From the NCBI RefSeq assembly GCF_007745175.1, contig NZ_CP036271.1, positions 5,034,314-5,098,313 of the forward strand: DNA of 64,000 bases, given 5' to 3'. The notes under the pieces were generated by a model that made no database searches, was not told the DNA's origin, and was given only the letters and a program-made list of their open reading frames with translations. This document shows, one piece after another, positions 19,382 to 28,162 of this stretch; the stretch's first letter is position 1; every line of letters starts with the position of its first letter. The translations under genes were made by a program, and so were the position numbers. Source of the DNA: Caulifigura coniformis. GTDB lineage: Bacteria > Planctomycetota > Planctomycetia > Planctomycetales > Planctomycetaceae.

Positions 19382-20475
19382 TCACGAATCCGGAGTCAGG
19401 GCGGCCTCCAGCGGCACTCCCTCCGCAAATGATTCGGGCGGTTGCGGTTGTTCGGCTTCCATGATCAGCGCGGTGTCCGCATCGGGCGAGTGAGGATCCT
19501 GTGTCCCGAGAATGCCCAGGCTGACAATCGTCATCCCGGTCCCCAGGCCGATCCACCAGGTAGGCCGATCCACCAGGTGGCCGGCTCGCTGAAGAAAATG
19601 ATCCCGCCCAGGGCGCACATCGCGGTCTGCGACGCGTTGATGAGGTTTACACGCACGATCGGCAGTCGGGCCATCGCGGCGCCGACGAAGAAGAATCCGA
19701 ACGCGTTGCACGTTCCTGCGGCCAGGATCGTCGCGTTCATTTCCCACGGGACGGCGGCCAGCCCTGAGGAACCCATCTGGTTCCACGCGATGAGCCCTGG
19801 TCCCACGACTCCAATCGTCGACAGCGGAGCAATCGTCGAGGCGATCGTTCCCGTGCCGGTGACGGCGCGGCGAATCGACACTCCGCCGAATCCATAACCA
19901 AGCCCGCTGAGCCCCGAAAACACGATCGCTTTCGCCATGTCGGCGAAAGTCGCCTCGCCGCGCATCTTGTCTGCGGCTTCATTCGCCCCCTGGCTGAGGA
20001 TGACGACGGCTGCGATCAGGCACCACATGGCGACCATCGCCCGCCGGCTGATGGTTTCCTTGAGGAACAACCGTCCTCCCAGCGCTCCCGAAAGGATGAG
20101 CGTGCAGAAGCACATCGGAACGGTGAGCGCCAGCCCGCCGAAGCTCATGGCATACTGGAACGAGATGTTTCCGCCGAACTGCATGACGAACCCGTTCAGC
20201 GTCAGCCACAGAAACGACTTCCAGCCGTCGAGCCCGCGCTCCCCCTGTGTCCAGCGGTAGACGATGAGGGCCCACGCCGCGAGCGCTGAGGGGACTGCCT
20301 TGAGACAGGTGGCCCAGCAGTTCCAGCCGAGGTCGGTGGGGCCGGCGGAGTTTCGCAGGAGGATGTTGGTGCAGGTGTAGGCGAGGGCGGCGCCGATTCC
20401 GAACGCGAGTCCGATGTGCGCGGTGCGTCGACGGTGTTCACCGGGCGACCGCGAGTCTCCTTGAGAAGCTGACAA
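19382..20475 (-). pseudogene. EamA/DMT-family transporter, frameshifted near its C-terminus
   Basis: Ten-helix drug/metabolite-type carrier in two EamA halves; hydrophobic helices and the IIFFSEPATWW element at the end of the second half are clear. At 19545-19578 the 17-bp unit AGGCCGATCCACCAGGT occurs twice in direct tandem. With both copies the protein ends prematurely at 19531 as WWIGLPGGSAWGPG. With one copy removed the frame continues as WWIGLGTGMTIVSLGILG, the expected tenth helix, followed by a 45-residue tail ending at 19382. So the gene is broken by a recent slippage duplication, or the duplication is a sequencing or assembly artefact. Start is a TTG directly after the TGA of the YkgJ-like gene, so the two are coupled. 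Confidence 0.85.
19545..19578. repeat. 17-bp tandem duplication disrupting the EamA gene
   Basis: AGGCCGATCCACCAGGT occupies 19545-19561 and again 19562-19578 without any mismatch. Seventeen is not a multiple of three, so the second copy shifts the EamA frame. Confidence 0.95.
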
Positions 20476-20919
20476 TCAGGTCGTCCTGAGCGGTTCCTGC
20501 TGTTCCGCTGGAGAGGGAGGGCCGGGACGGAGGTCGCGCGTCGAAGGCTGGCCCGCTCCGATTCCCTGCCGGCGGCGATAAATATGACATCCCGGAGAAT
20601 CGAGCTCGAAGACCCGGCATGTGGATGGCCGCAGATCATAGAAACGGCAACAACAGTTTGCCGTATCGAACCAGACGCAGACTCCGTTTTCCGAACGCCG
20701 TCCGGCCTCCCGTTCTTCGAAGTACAGGTCGAGCAGTCGAAGAGGCTCGCCGGAGAGGGAACGGGAGCGGGCAAGATCGTCGGCGAAGCTCGGATCGTCC
20801 GCCAGGTGGGGACTCATGCGCAGGGCGACATAGTCCGGCGGCGCTCCCTGCTCACTGCAGCAGGCGCCGCACCCCTGGCACGACTCGATGGGAACAACGA
20901 CGACAGGAAGCGGGGTCAT
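20476..20919 (-). CDS. YkgJ-like cysteine-cluster (CxxCxxC) protein
   Basis: 147 residues starting at the ATG at 20919. N-terminal ESCQGCGACC and later CVWFDTANCCCRFYDLRPSTC with a further CH are the cysteine pattern of the YkgJ/Fe-S-or-zinc-cluster family, whose members are thought to bind iron or zinc; the exact role is unknown. The frame is open to 21144 but that part lacks coding character and a Shine-Dalgarno. Its TGA abuts the TTG start of the EamA transporter, so they form a two-gene unit. Confidence 0.8.
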   Translation of the reverse strand: MTPLPVVVVPIESCQGCGACCSEQGAPPDYVALRMSPHLADDPSFADDLARSRSLSGEPLRLLDLYFEEREAGRRSENGVCVWFDTANCCCRFYDLRPSTCRVFELDSPGCHIYRRRQGIGAGQPSTRDLRPGPPSPAEQQEPLRTT

Positions 20920-21232
20920 CGACTCTGGAAACCGGGTTGTAAGTTCGACACTTTCGCATGTTAACAACTTGTCAAATCGACAGTTGCAACGCATCAAAGT
21001 TGACTGTTGGCTGGACAATCCGGGGGACGTGGCGATAATCACGCGAGCGTTCCGGCCGCGGTCCGTCTTGTGCATGGCCATGCACGCACGGTCCTGGTTC
21101 GAGAACGTGGCGCGGAGCGCGTCACCCGAACCGGGATGTTCCAAGACAACCCTTTTCTGTGATGCAGATCGCGGGGAGATGCGTGATCTCAGCCCGCGAG
21201 GACTTTCAGTTCATTCGATGGAGACGACGAAC
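20920..21232. promoter_or_regulatory. divergent promoter region, YkgJ-like / thioredoxin-like genes
   Basis: 313-bp spacer between divergent genes with a locally AT-rich patch at 20955-21000. On the minus strand a perfect TTGACA (20975-20970) faces the YkgJ-like gene, though its -10 partner is weak. On the plus strand CTGGAC (21011-21016) and GATAAT (21034-21039) are 17 bases apart, a reasonable promoter for the secreted thioredoxin-like gene. No gene is seen inside. Confidence 0.35.
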
Positions 21233-21781
21233 ATGAAGAAGCTTCTGGCCGTTTTGAGCGTTGCCTGCTGCGCCACCGTCGCTGCCTGGGCCGAAGAAAA
21301 GAGCGATTGCCTGAAGGAAGGCGATTCGGTCGCCGCGTTCTACGTGACGGACGTGACCGGTCCCTCGGCCGGCGACAAGCTCTGCTATCGCTGCAAGTAC
21401 GGCGCTCGCCCCGTCGTCAGCATCTTCGCGAAGCAGATGAACGACAAGGTGGCCAAGCTCACCAAGCAGATCGATGACCAGGTCGGCGCCAACAAGGACG
21501 CCAAGATGGCTGCGTTCGTCGTCGTGCTCACCGAAGACCCGGAAGCGCAGACCGAAGCCCTCAAGACCGTCGCCGCCAAGCAGGAAATCAAGAACACCCC
21601 GCTGACGACGTTCGACGGCCTCGCCGGACCGGACAAGTACAAGATCTCGAAGGACGCCGACGTCACCGTCATGATGTGGGTGGACAGCAAGGTGAAGGTC
21701 AACGAGGCCCTGAAGGCCAACGAACTGACCGACGAGAAGATCGCGACTCTGGCCAAGAGCACCAGCAAGATCCTGAACTGA
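21233..21781 (+). CDS. secreted thioredoxin-fold-like protein with CxxC
   Basis: 182 residues. Start at the ATG encoding MKKLL (GGAG 9 bases upstream), giving a clean signal peptide cut after AAWA near residue 21. The mature protein begins KEGDSVAAFYVTDVTG, then CYRCKYGARPVVSIFAK, which resembles the peroxiredoxin/thioredoxin pattern of a strand, CxxC at a helix start and a hydrophobic strand. The classical cis-Pro is not obvious, though NTPLTTFDG may supply it. It is probably extracytoplasmic; whether it is redox-active is inferred. Followed by a strong terminator. Confidence 0.65.
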   Translation: MKKLLAVLSVACCATVAAWAEEKSDCLKEGDSVAAFYVTDVTGPSAGDKLCYRCKYGARPVVSIFAKQMNDKVAKLTKQIDDQVGANKDAKMAAFVVVLTEDPEAQTEALKTVAAKQEIKNTPLTTFDGLAGPDKYKISKDADVTVMMWVDSKVKVNEALKANELTDEKIATLAKSTSKILN

Positions 21782-21821
21782 TTTCCTGCGGGTTCGACCC
21801 GCCGAAATCGATCGATTTGAG

Positions 21822-21859
21822 AAAACGGCCCGCCTGCTTCCCGCAGACGGGCCGTTTTT
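21822..21859 (+). terminator. terminator of the thioredoxin-like gene
   Basis: AAAACGGCCCG-CCTGC faces GCAG-ACGGGCCGTTTT, 16 bp with one G-U pair, a five-base loop and a T5 run. It starts 41 bases after the stop codon. Confidence 0.85.
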
Positions 21860-21998
21860 CGTGTCCAGATGTTGATTTGCGGATACCATCGGAAGAAGAG
21901 ACGGCTCCGGCCGTTTTCGCGCCGGCGGGGCGTGACGGGGAATCGCTTGCCGCAGTGGTCCAGACAATCAACGCGCGGCGCTGAGCCGCCGGACGCAA

Positions 21999-23000
21999 AT
22001 GCTCCGCGAACTGCCTCTGATCGACTCCTTCGGCCGCGTGCACAACAACCTGCGGATCAGCGTCACCGATCGCTGCAACATCCGCTGCTTCTACTGCATG
22101 CCGGCCGACAACGTGCAGTTCATGCCCCGCAGGGACCTGCTCACGTTCGAAGAGATCGAACGTTTTACGCGGGCCGTGGTTCCGCTCGGCGTCAACAAGC
22201 TGCGTTTGACCGGCGGTGAGCCGCTTGTCCGCCGCGACCTGCACCTGCTGGTCGAGCGCCTGGTGCGGATCGAAGGCGTCGACGATGTCGGGATGACGAC
22301 CAACGGCATCCTGCTTGCGGAGCAGGCACAGAGCCTGTTCGATGCGGGCTTGCGGCGTCTGAACGTCAGCCTCGATGCGCTCTCGCCGGAAAAGTTCCGC
22401 GAGATCACCCGGCGCGAGGGGTACGAAAAAGTGATCGAGGGAATCGAAGCCGCGAGGCGCGTCGGGTTTGAATCGATCAAGATCAACGCAGTCGCCATCC
22501 GGGGCCTGACGGAGGACGAAGTCGTCCCGTTCGGCCGCTTCGCCCGCGAAACGGGCTGTGAAGTCCGATTCATCGAATACATGCCGCTGGACGCCGATGC
22601 CGCCTGGGAGCGCGACAAGGTACTCTTTGCAGACGAAATGCTCCGGCTGCTCGAGGAGGGCATCGGGCCGCTCGAGCCGGCCCCGGACCAGGACCCGAAG
22701 GCCCCGGCTTCAGACTACGTGTTTGCGGACGGAGTCGGTCGCATCGGGTTCATTTCATCCATCAGCCGGCCATTCTGCGCCAGTTGCAACCGCGCGCGTC
22801 TCACGGCGGACGGCAAGTTTCGGAACTGCCTGTTCAGCCTGGAAGAGACCGATGTTCGGTCTCTGATTCGCGGCGACGCGACCGATGACGACATTCGCTC
22901 GGCTGTTCGGGCGTCCATCGCGTCCAAGTGGGAAGGACACGAAATCAACACGTCGCGCTTCGTTCAGCCGACCAGGGCCATGCACTCCATCGGCGGCTAA
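21999..23000 (+). CDS. moaA: GTP 3',8-cyclase MoaA (molybdenum cofactor biosynthesis)
   Basis: Radical-SAM enzyme that rearranges GTP to 3',8-cyclo-GTP, the first step of molybdopterin synthesis. The SAM cluster is Cys26, Cys30 and Cys33 in DRCNIRCFYC. SAM-binding LTGGEPLVR follows. The second 4Fe-4S cluster is in FCASCNRARLTADGKFRNC. The C-terminus ends in the diagnostic double glycine, SIGG. 333 residues is normal. No other moa or moe gene is in the window, and I saw no molybdenum-cofactor riboswitch in the 139 bp upstream. Confidence 0.97.
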   Translation: MLRELPLIDSFGRVHNNLRISVTDRCNIRCFYCMPADNVQFMPRRDLLTFEEIERFTRAVVPLGVNKLRLTGGEPLVRRDLHLLVERLVRIEGVDDVGMTTNGILLAEQAQSLFDAGLRRLNVSLDALSPEKFREITRREGYEKVIEGIEAARRVGFESIKINAVAIRGLTEDEVVPFGRFARETGCEVRFIEYMPLDADAAWERDKVLFADEMLRLLEEGIGPLEPAPDQDPKAPASDYVFADGVGRIGFISSISRPFCASCNRARLTADGKFRNCLFSLEETDVRSLIRGDATDDDIRSAVRASIASKWEGHEINTSRFVQPTRAMHSIGG

Positions 23001-23007
23001 ACGGGCA

Positions 23008-23030
23008 GCACGCATCGAATGCGTGCCTTT
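23008..23030. terminator. hairpin between convergent moaA and the proline-rich gene
   Basis: GCACGCAT (23008-23015) pairs with ATGCGTGC (23019-23026) across CGA, followed by CTTT. It begins 7 bases after the moaA stop and lies just outside the stop of the opposing gene. Confidence 0.5.
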
Positions 23031-23044
23031 GAAGCCCATCAGGA

Positions 23045-24709
23045 TCACTCAAAGACCACCGTCAGCCATCCATTGGTGGATGTGACGTCGCTCACCCGTG
23101 GCCGGTGGCCATTCGCCATCGGCGGAATGGCGTCGGTCGAGATCGTGACGGGTCGCAGCCGTCCCTCGATCTGGGCTTTGATCAACTGCTCGACGGTGCC
23201 GGAGACGAACGTTCCTGATGCCTCCGCCTGCACGTCGACGGGCAGCGGCTGAAGTTCAAACGAGTCGGCCACGCGGCGGATCGAGTAGCCGATCGACACC
23301 CGGTGCACCGGCAGGTCGACGGCGTCCCCGGCCCGAATGGACGCCCGCAGGACGACGCGAAATTCGTCGTTCTGGTAGGACAGCGCCAGCGGTTCATCGT
23401 CCGCCAGCCGGAGCGACACGTTGGTCGGCGACGTCAGCGGCGGCATGAGCGAGTCGGGGCCGGAGACTCCGCCGATATCATCGCCGAACAGGTCGATCCA
23501 GCGGCGGATTTCTTCGATCGTGATTTCCCGGCCGTTGAGCTGAAGCGCCGTGGACAGCGAGGGAGCGAGCGATTCATGGATTCGCACGGTCGCGCCGCCG
23601 CGGGGCTCGGGAGGCGCACTCGATACCGGAACCGTTGACGCCACCTGGCCGGTGACGGCCGATCCCGTCGACGACCAGCGACCGCTGGTCAGGAACGCGT
23701 GAACGTTGGGAAGCGTGGTCGACAGGTTGGCCAGCCAGTCGTTGGCGGCCGCCAGGCGTTCGTCGATCGCCTGGTTAAACGGAGGAACGACGCGGTTGGT
23801 CACCTGCCTCGCCGTTTCCTGACGGGCCAGCGGCTGGCGGAGGTTCGCCTGGTTGAGGGCGATCGTCTCGGCGATCGAATTGACCACAGGGATCTGGCTC
23901 GCCATCGTGCGTGCGCGAAGATTCTGCTGGCACGATTCAAGCTGCGTGGCAGGCGTTCTCGTGAGGAAATGCGCCCCGTCGAACTCGACCGATTTGTGCA
24001 GGCTGAAACGCTGGCGGCCGGTCATGTCGATTGACGCCTGGGGAGTCATCGCCGTCGTTCGCGTGCAGCTTTCTCCTCCGAGGTTCACGTCCAGGCTGGC
24101 CGACTGCGCTGATGGAACCGTGCGGATGATGACGCTCGACTGCGTTGTCTGCTCTCCTTCGACGCGCGCCCCGAGCACCATGTCGTTCACCGGGCCGGCG
24201 TCCTGCCGCGGTGTCGAAATCAGGCTGTTCAGGTAGGCGCCTGTGACGTCGATGAACAGGCAGGCAGCTCCGTCCGGTCGGAGCGAAGTGATCGTCCGTG
24301 GGGGAATGGATTGTGGGCCTTCAGGCGCCTGGCGCGGGAAGGGCTCATCGGGAAGCGTCGGCGTCTTCAGCGCCGGGACGCCGGGAACGCCCGGGACGCT
24401 CGGAAGACCGGGAGGGACAAACCGCGGCGCATCGGTCAGCGGCGCCGCGAGCGTCGGCTCAGTGGAGAGTGTCGGGGTTGGTTCGCTCGGCGCGAGCTGC
24501 GGCCGGATCGGCTCCGCCGGCGGAACAGAGGGCCGAGCGGGAGTGAGCGAGGGGGCCGGCACGCTCGACGACTGAACGCGGCGGAAGAATCGCCGGTCGG
24601 CCAATGCGGGCGAAACGAGGCCGATGATGCCGATCGCCACGAGGGCCATCCGCCATCCTCGAGTCGAGGTGTGTCCTGAACAGGCTCTGCTGGTCACCTG
24701 GGAAATCAT
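23045..24709 (-). CDS. secreted proline-rich protein of unknown function
   Basis: 554 residues with a strong Shine-Dalgarno (GGAGGCAGG touching the ATG). An N-terminal basic stretch leads to a signal helix (WRMALVAIGIIGLVSPALAD, cleavage near residue 38). A proline-rich linker (about 50-140, with repeated VPGVPGVP-like units) follows, then a predicted globular part beginning ACLFIDVTGAYLNSLI. Later come a region with IHESLAPSLSTALQLNGREITIEEIRRWI and a terminal beta-rich part. I do not recognise the family; long secreted proteins of this kind are common in planctomycetes. It has no transmembrane anchor beyond the signal. Confidence 0.7.
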   Translation of the reverse strand: MISQVTSRACSGHTSTRGWRMALVAIGIIGLVSPALADRRFFRRVQSSSVPAPSLTPARPSVPPAEPIRPQLAPSEPTPTLSTEPTLAAPLTDAPRFVPPGLPSVPGVPGVPALKTPTLPDEPFPRQAPEGPQSIPPRTITSLRPDGAACLFIDVTGAYLNSLISTPRQDAGPVNDMVLGARVEGEQTTQSSVIIRTVPSAQSASLDVNLGGESCTRTTAMTPQASIDMTGRQRFSLHKSVEFDGAHFLTRTPATQLESCQQNLRARTMASQIPVVNSIAETIALNQANLRQPLARQETARQVTNRVVPPFNQAIDERLAAANDWLANLSTTLPNVHAFLTSGRWSSTGSAVTGQVASTVPVSSAPPEPRGGATVRIHESLAPSLSTALQLNGREITIEEIRRWIDLFGDDIGGVSGPDSLMPPLTSPTNVSLRLADDEPLALSYQNDEFRVVLRASIRAGDAVDLPVHRVSIGYSIRRVADSFELQPLPVDVQAEASGTFVSGTVEQLIKAQIEGRLRPVTISTDAIPPMANGHRPRVSDVTSTNGWLTVVFE

Positions 24710-24930
24710 CCTGCCTCCGCGACAACTGAACGTCTTCAGGCGGGCTGGCTCGCGAGACCCGGATCAGCACAGATCGTACCGGTCCCGTTCCCATGAGGTC
24801 CGCAGAAATCACGTCCGGCCCGGCCAGGAACCCCGTTCGCCCGCGCAAGAGGAAAGGTGGGGCGAGCTGTGAAACTGCGCAGGGCTTGGCGCATCTCCCG
24901 GGGCGGCGGTCCTTCCCCGGGGCACGACGC

Positions 24931-24965
24931 AAAAAAAGCCCGGACGACGGGACGTCGTCCGGGCT
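24931..24965 (-). terminator. terminator of the giant FG-GAP protein gene
   Basis: AGCCCGGACGAC (24937-24948) faces GTCGTCCGGGCT (24954-24965) across GGGAC. On the minus strand it is followed by a run of T residues (A run at 24931-24937 on the plus strand). It starts 26 bases after the stop at 24991. Confidence 0.85.
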
Positions 24966-24990
24966 CGATTTCCTGGAACCGAAGGGCGGA

Positions 24991-27843
24991 TCAGAAGTTG
25001 CCAACACCGATCAGCGAGAACGGCCCGGTGCCCTCGATCGTGCCGAACAGGCTCGAGGTGAACGTGTCGACGTTCAGGTCGGTCCCCTGCGCCACATAGA
25101 GATTCTGGGTCGTGGTGGTAACTTTGCCGATGGTCGTGCTGACGGCCTTCCGGACGAGAATGTCGGATTTGCCATCCCGGTTGAAATCACCGATCACGAT
25201 GTCCTTCGGATCGATCCCGACCGCCGGGACCGGCAGGATTCCGCCGCCATGCTGGGTGAACGAACTTCCGGTCGATCGGAAGAGCGTCATCGCGCCCGTT
25301 CCCGTGAAGCCGACGATGTCTTCGAGTCCGTCTCCGTTGAAGTCACCCATCCGGAAGCCGATGTAGGGAACTCCGGCTTTCAGCATGCCAAACGCCATGC
25401 TGGAGAAGGCCGTGCCGGTCGACCGCAGCACCACGAGATTGAGGGTGCCCTGCCGGAAGAACACGTCGTCGCGTCCGTCGCCATTGAAGTCGCCCACGTT
25501 GACTTCCGTGACCGCCACGTTGAGCGGCACGTTGCCCCAGACGGATGACGTGAACGTCGAGCCGTTCGAGATGGACGCGATCACCTGGCCCGTCGAGGTA
25601 TTGAAGCCGACGAGATCATCCCGTCCGTCACCGTTGAAGTCGCCCACTTTCACGTTTGTGAGGGCTCGCAGGTCAGCCGGCAGGGTTTCGTAGACCACGT
25701 TGGTGAACTTGGTCCCGTTCGACTGTGCGACCTGCAGCTGCCCCTGCGCGTTCCGGCCGACGATGTCGTCCTTCCCGTCGCCGTTGAAATCGCCGACGAA
25801 CAAGTCGCGCATCGTGCTGGCGAACGGCAGCGTCGTCCACGCGGTGGCCGAAGTGACGAACTGGTTCCCCGAAGCCAGCGCAACGAGGACCTGGCCGTTG
25901 GCCGCGTTCCGGCCGGCGATGTCGAGCCGTCCATCTCCGTTGAAGTCCCCGGTCAACAGTTCCGAGAACGTCACTCCCGGCCGGAGAACCGCTGCCGGCT
26001 GGTTCACGAAAGTGCTGCCGTCCGAACGGGCAACCGTCAGGGCGCCGGTCGAGTTGTCCTGGAAGACGACGTCGTCTGAAGGATCCTCCAGGACGAGGTT
26101 CAGAGACGGCTGTCGCGAGAGCGGATTGCCCAGGTTGACGGGGCCTTCCACACTGTCGATTCCGAGAACATTCAGGTTCAGGTCATTCCGCAGCACGAGG
26201 CCCAGGTCCGATTGCGTGCCGATCAGCTGCTGGATCAAGGCCGGGTTCAATTCGATCGTATAGGCGCGAAGGTCAGCCTTGCTGTTGATCGTGATCGTTT
26301 TCGAACCGATCAACGTTCCCAGCACCGCATCGCCGGCCGTGACGATTCCATCTCCCGCATAGCCGTAGACGCTGACCGGGTGGTTCGAACCCCCGTAGGC
26401 GCTCACGTAGATCGTCAGGTAGGCCGACTTCACCACCTTGCCGCTGCTCACGCCCGACAGGTCGAATTCCATGACCGGGCGGCGACCGACCACGCCGGGC
26501 TCGCCCGGGCGAATGAACATCACGTTGGCCGGAGCATCGACCGATTCGAACGTGCCGTCGTTGTTGACGTCGCGCGCCTCGGCGTCGGACCCGGGTGTGA
26601 TGCGGACGAAGTTCGACGAATTGATGGGGGTCGAGCGCGGCGTCAGGAAAATCTGGACCTTCTGCAGAACCGGCTGCGTCCCGGCCGGACTGCGCGTGTC
26701 GCGCACGCCGACGTACAGCACGAAGCTCGGCGAGGCGATGTAGCTGAGTGCATTCTGGTCGTTGACGGAGATCACGCCCGTTCGCGAGTCGATCTTGAAC
26801 GCGTTCCCCGTATTGCCGGCAGCGATCGAGTAGGTCAGGGGATCGGCCGAGTCGGGATCGGACGCCTCCACTCTGCCGACGACCGTATTGACGGGCGAAA
26901 ACTCGGTGAGTTCAAATTCCGAGGCCGTGACGACTGGCTGGTTGTTCCCGCCGAACACGTTCTTGACGTTGATCGTGACGTTGAACGTCCCGAAGCTGCC
27001 ATCGGCCAGGACCGCCTGGACGTTCAGCACATACTTCTGCTGGTTGGCGTAGGTCAGCAGCGAACTGTCGAGAACCGTGATCACGCCCGTCGTCGGATTC
27101 AGGGCGAACACGTTGCCCGGATCGCCCCCTGTGATCGTGTAGTTCGAATTCGTGCCGATGCCGATCCGGCCCACGATCGTCCCTTTCGGGCGTCGCTCGT
27201 CGATATTGAACGATGTGTCGTTGATGTCGAGTTCGAGCTTCGGAGCCGTGAATGCCGATTCCTGCGACGTGTAAACCGCGAAGGGACCGTTCAGCACAGC
27301 GTTCTCGATCCGCAGGCCGAGATAGCTTCCGAACTTCGAGCGGACATAGTCGAGGTCGAGTTCCAGTCGCAGCTCGCCGGTCGTAGAGATCGTGGCGCTG
27401 GAGACGGCCGTTCCGATGGCCGAGGCGTCGTCGAGTGTGAGCGTGCCGTCGCCGCTGTAGCCGAACAGGTTGATCTTCGGCAGGACAGCGCCGTTCTTCC
27501 CGACCTGCGAAACGTTGACGATAAAGGTCGCGGAGCTGACCGAGAGCGCCGTGGAGGTGGCGGTCAGGTCGAACTCGAACATCGCCCGCTCGGCGCCGAT
27601 CGTTGCAGAGGTCGACAACCGCGTGAGCAGGGTTTCACTGGTATCGTCGAGCACCGTGAAAACGCCGTCGCGATTGGCGTCCCGGGCGTAGCCGTCGACC
27701 GAAGCGGTGATCGTGACCGCTGCCGGAAGGACACGGACTTCCAGTGGTTCGGCCGTCTGCCAGCGATTCGCAAGCGCTCGGGTCGCGCGCGATTTCTTCC
27801 ACAAGGACTTCCAGGCACGGCTGAGCGGACGAGTCGTGGGCAT
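24991..27843 (-). CDS. giant secreted adhesin-like protein: LEPR motif, cadherin-like and FG-GAP repeats
   Basis: 950 residues from the ATG at 27843 (the frame is open to 27996 without coding character). Residues 31-40 (AEPLEVRVLP) match the LEPR-type N-terminal motif of planctomycete extracellular proteins, preceded by a basic stretch and no classical signal. Then: a module about 45-195 (VDGYARDANRDG, FEFDL, FGYSGDG); two cadherin-like domains about 205-410, each with NTG/DPG...F.ID..TGVI; a second copy of the first module about 420-560 (EARDVNNDG, MEFDLSG, YGYAGDG); and from about 575 at least six FG-GAP/VCBS units (GDFNGDGRLDI, GDFNGDGKDDI, GDFNGDGRDDL, GDFNGDGRDDV, GDFNGDGLEDI, GDFNRDGKSDI). 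The Asp-rich loops should bind calcium. Likely surface attached or secreted; ligand unknown. A strong terminator follows. Confidence 0.85.
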   Translation of the reverse strand: MPTTRPLSRAWKSLWKKSRATRALANRWQTAEPLEVRVLPAAVTITASVDGYARDANRDGVFTVLDDTSETLLTRLSTSATIGAERAMFEFDLTATSTALSVSSATFIVNVSQVGKNGAVLPKINLFGYSGDGTLTLDDASAIGTAVSSATISTTGELRLELDLDYVRSKFGSYLGLRIENAVLNGPFAVYTSQESAFTAPKLELDINDTSFNIDERRPKGTIVGRIGIGTNSNYTITGGDPGNVFALNPTTGVITVLDSSLLTYANQQKYVLNVQAVLADGSFGTFNVTINVKNVFGGNNQPVVTASEFELTEFSPVNTVVGRVEASDPDSADPLTYSIAAGNTGNAFKIDSRTGVISVNDQNALSYIASPSFVLYVGVRDTRSPAGTQPVLQKVQIFLTPRSTPINSSNFVRITPGSDAEARDVNNDGTFESVDAPANVMFIRPGEPGVVGRRPVMEFDLSGVSSGKVVKSAYLTIYVSAYGGSNHPVSVYGYAGDGIVTAGDAVLGTLIGSKTITINSKADLRAYTIELNPALIQQLIGTQSDLGLVLRNDLNLNVLGIDSVEGPVNLGNPLSRQPSLNLVLEDPSDDVVFQDNSTGALTVARSDGSTFVNQPAAVLRPGVTFSELLTGDFNGDGRLDIAGRNAANGQVLVALASGNQFVTSATAWTTLPFASTMRDLFVGDFNGDGKDDIVGRNAQGQLQVAQSNGTKFTNVVYETLPADLRALTNVKVGDFNGDGRDDLVGFNTSTGQVIASISNGSTFTSSVWGNVPLNVAVTEVNVGDFNGDGRDDVFFRQGTLNLVVLRSTGTAFSSMAFGMLKAGVPYIGFRMGDFNGDGLEDIVGFTGTGAMTLFRSTGSSFTQHGGGILPVPAVGIDPKDIVIGDFNRDGKSDILVRKAVSTTIGKVTTTTQNLYVAQGTDLNVDTFTSSLFGTIEGTGPFSLIGVGNF

Positions 27844-28162
27844 GAGTCTGAATGCTCTGAACGGTATGAAACGGACGTCAACGGATTTCGTGGCCGCAAC
27901 GTCTCCATGACCGACGGCGAGCAGACGCGGCGGCAGAAGTTCGTTTTCATCCGTTGGCGGCGGACCCGGCGACCCTGCCGGGAGAAGACACTTCACCCCT
28001 GACGAATCGACGGCCTGTGAGACGCGCCCTCAGGGCGCAGCCGCCGACTCGACAGCGCATCGTAAAACAGCCGTTTGACCGCAGAACAGACGCCCCCGCG
28101 ATCCCGCGGAAAAATTTGCGAGAATTCCGGGGGGAGTCTGACGGGCAGGCCCGGGCCCGGGA
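27844..28162. other. 319-bp gap upstream of the giant secreted-protein gene
   Basis: Holds the 5' region of the giant gene and the 3' end of the RidA-like gene. A small palindrome, GCGCCC-TCA-GGGCGC, is at 28024-28038. No gene or clear promoter pair was recognised. Confidence 0.4.

Noticed and set aside
21786-21800. tRNA T-arm-like GCGGGTTCGACCCGC
   Set aside because: No acceptor, D or anticodon arms and no CCA nearby; it is a small hairpin after a stop codon.
21860-21998. Molybdenum-cofactor riboswitch before moaA
   Set aside because: No matching stems could be found by eye in the 139-bp gap.
26212-28002. 596-codon plus-strand open frame antisense to the giant secreted protein
   Set aside because: The minus-strand frame carries LEPR, cadherin-like and FG-GAP motifs; the plus-strand frame carries none.
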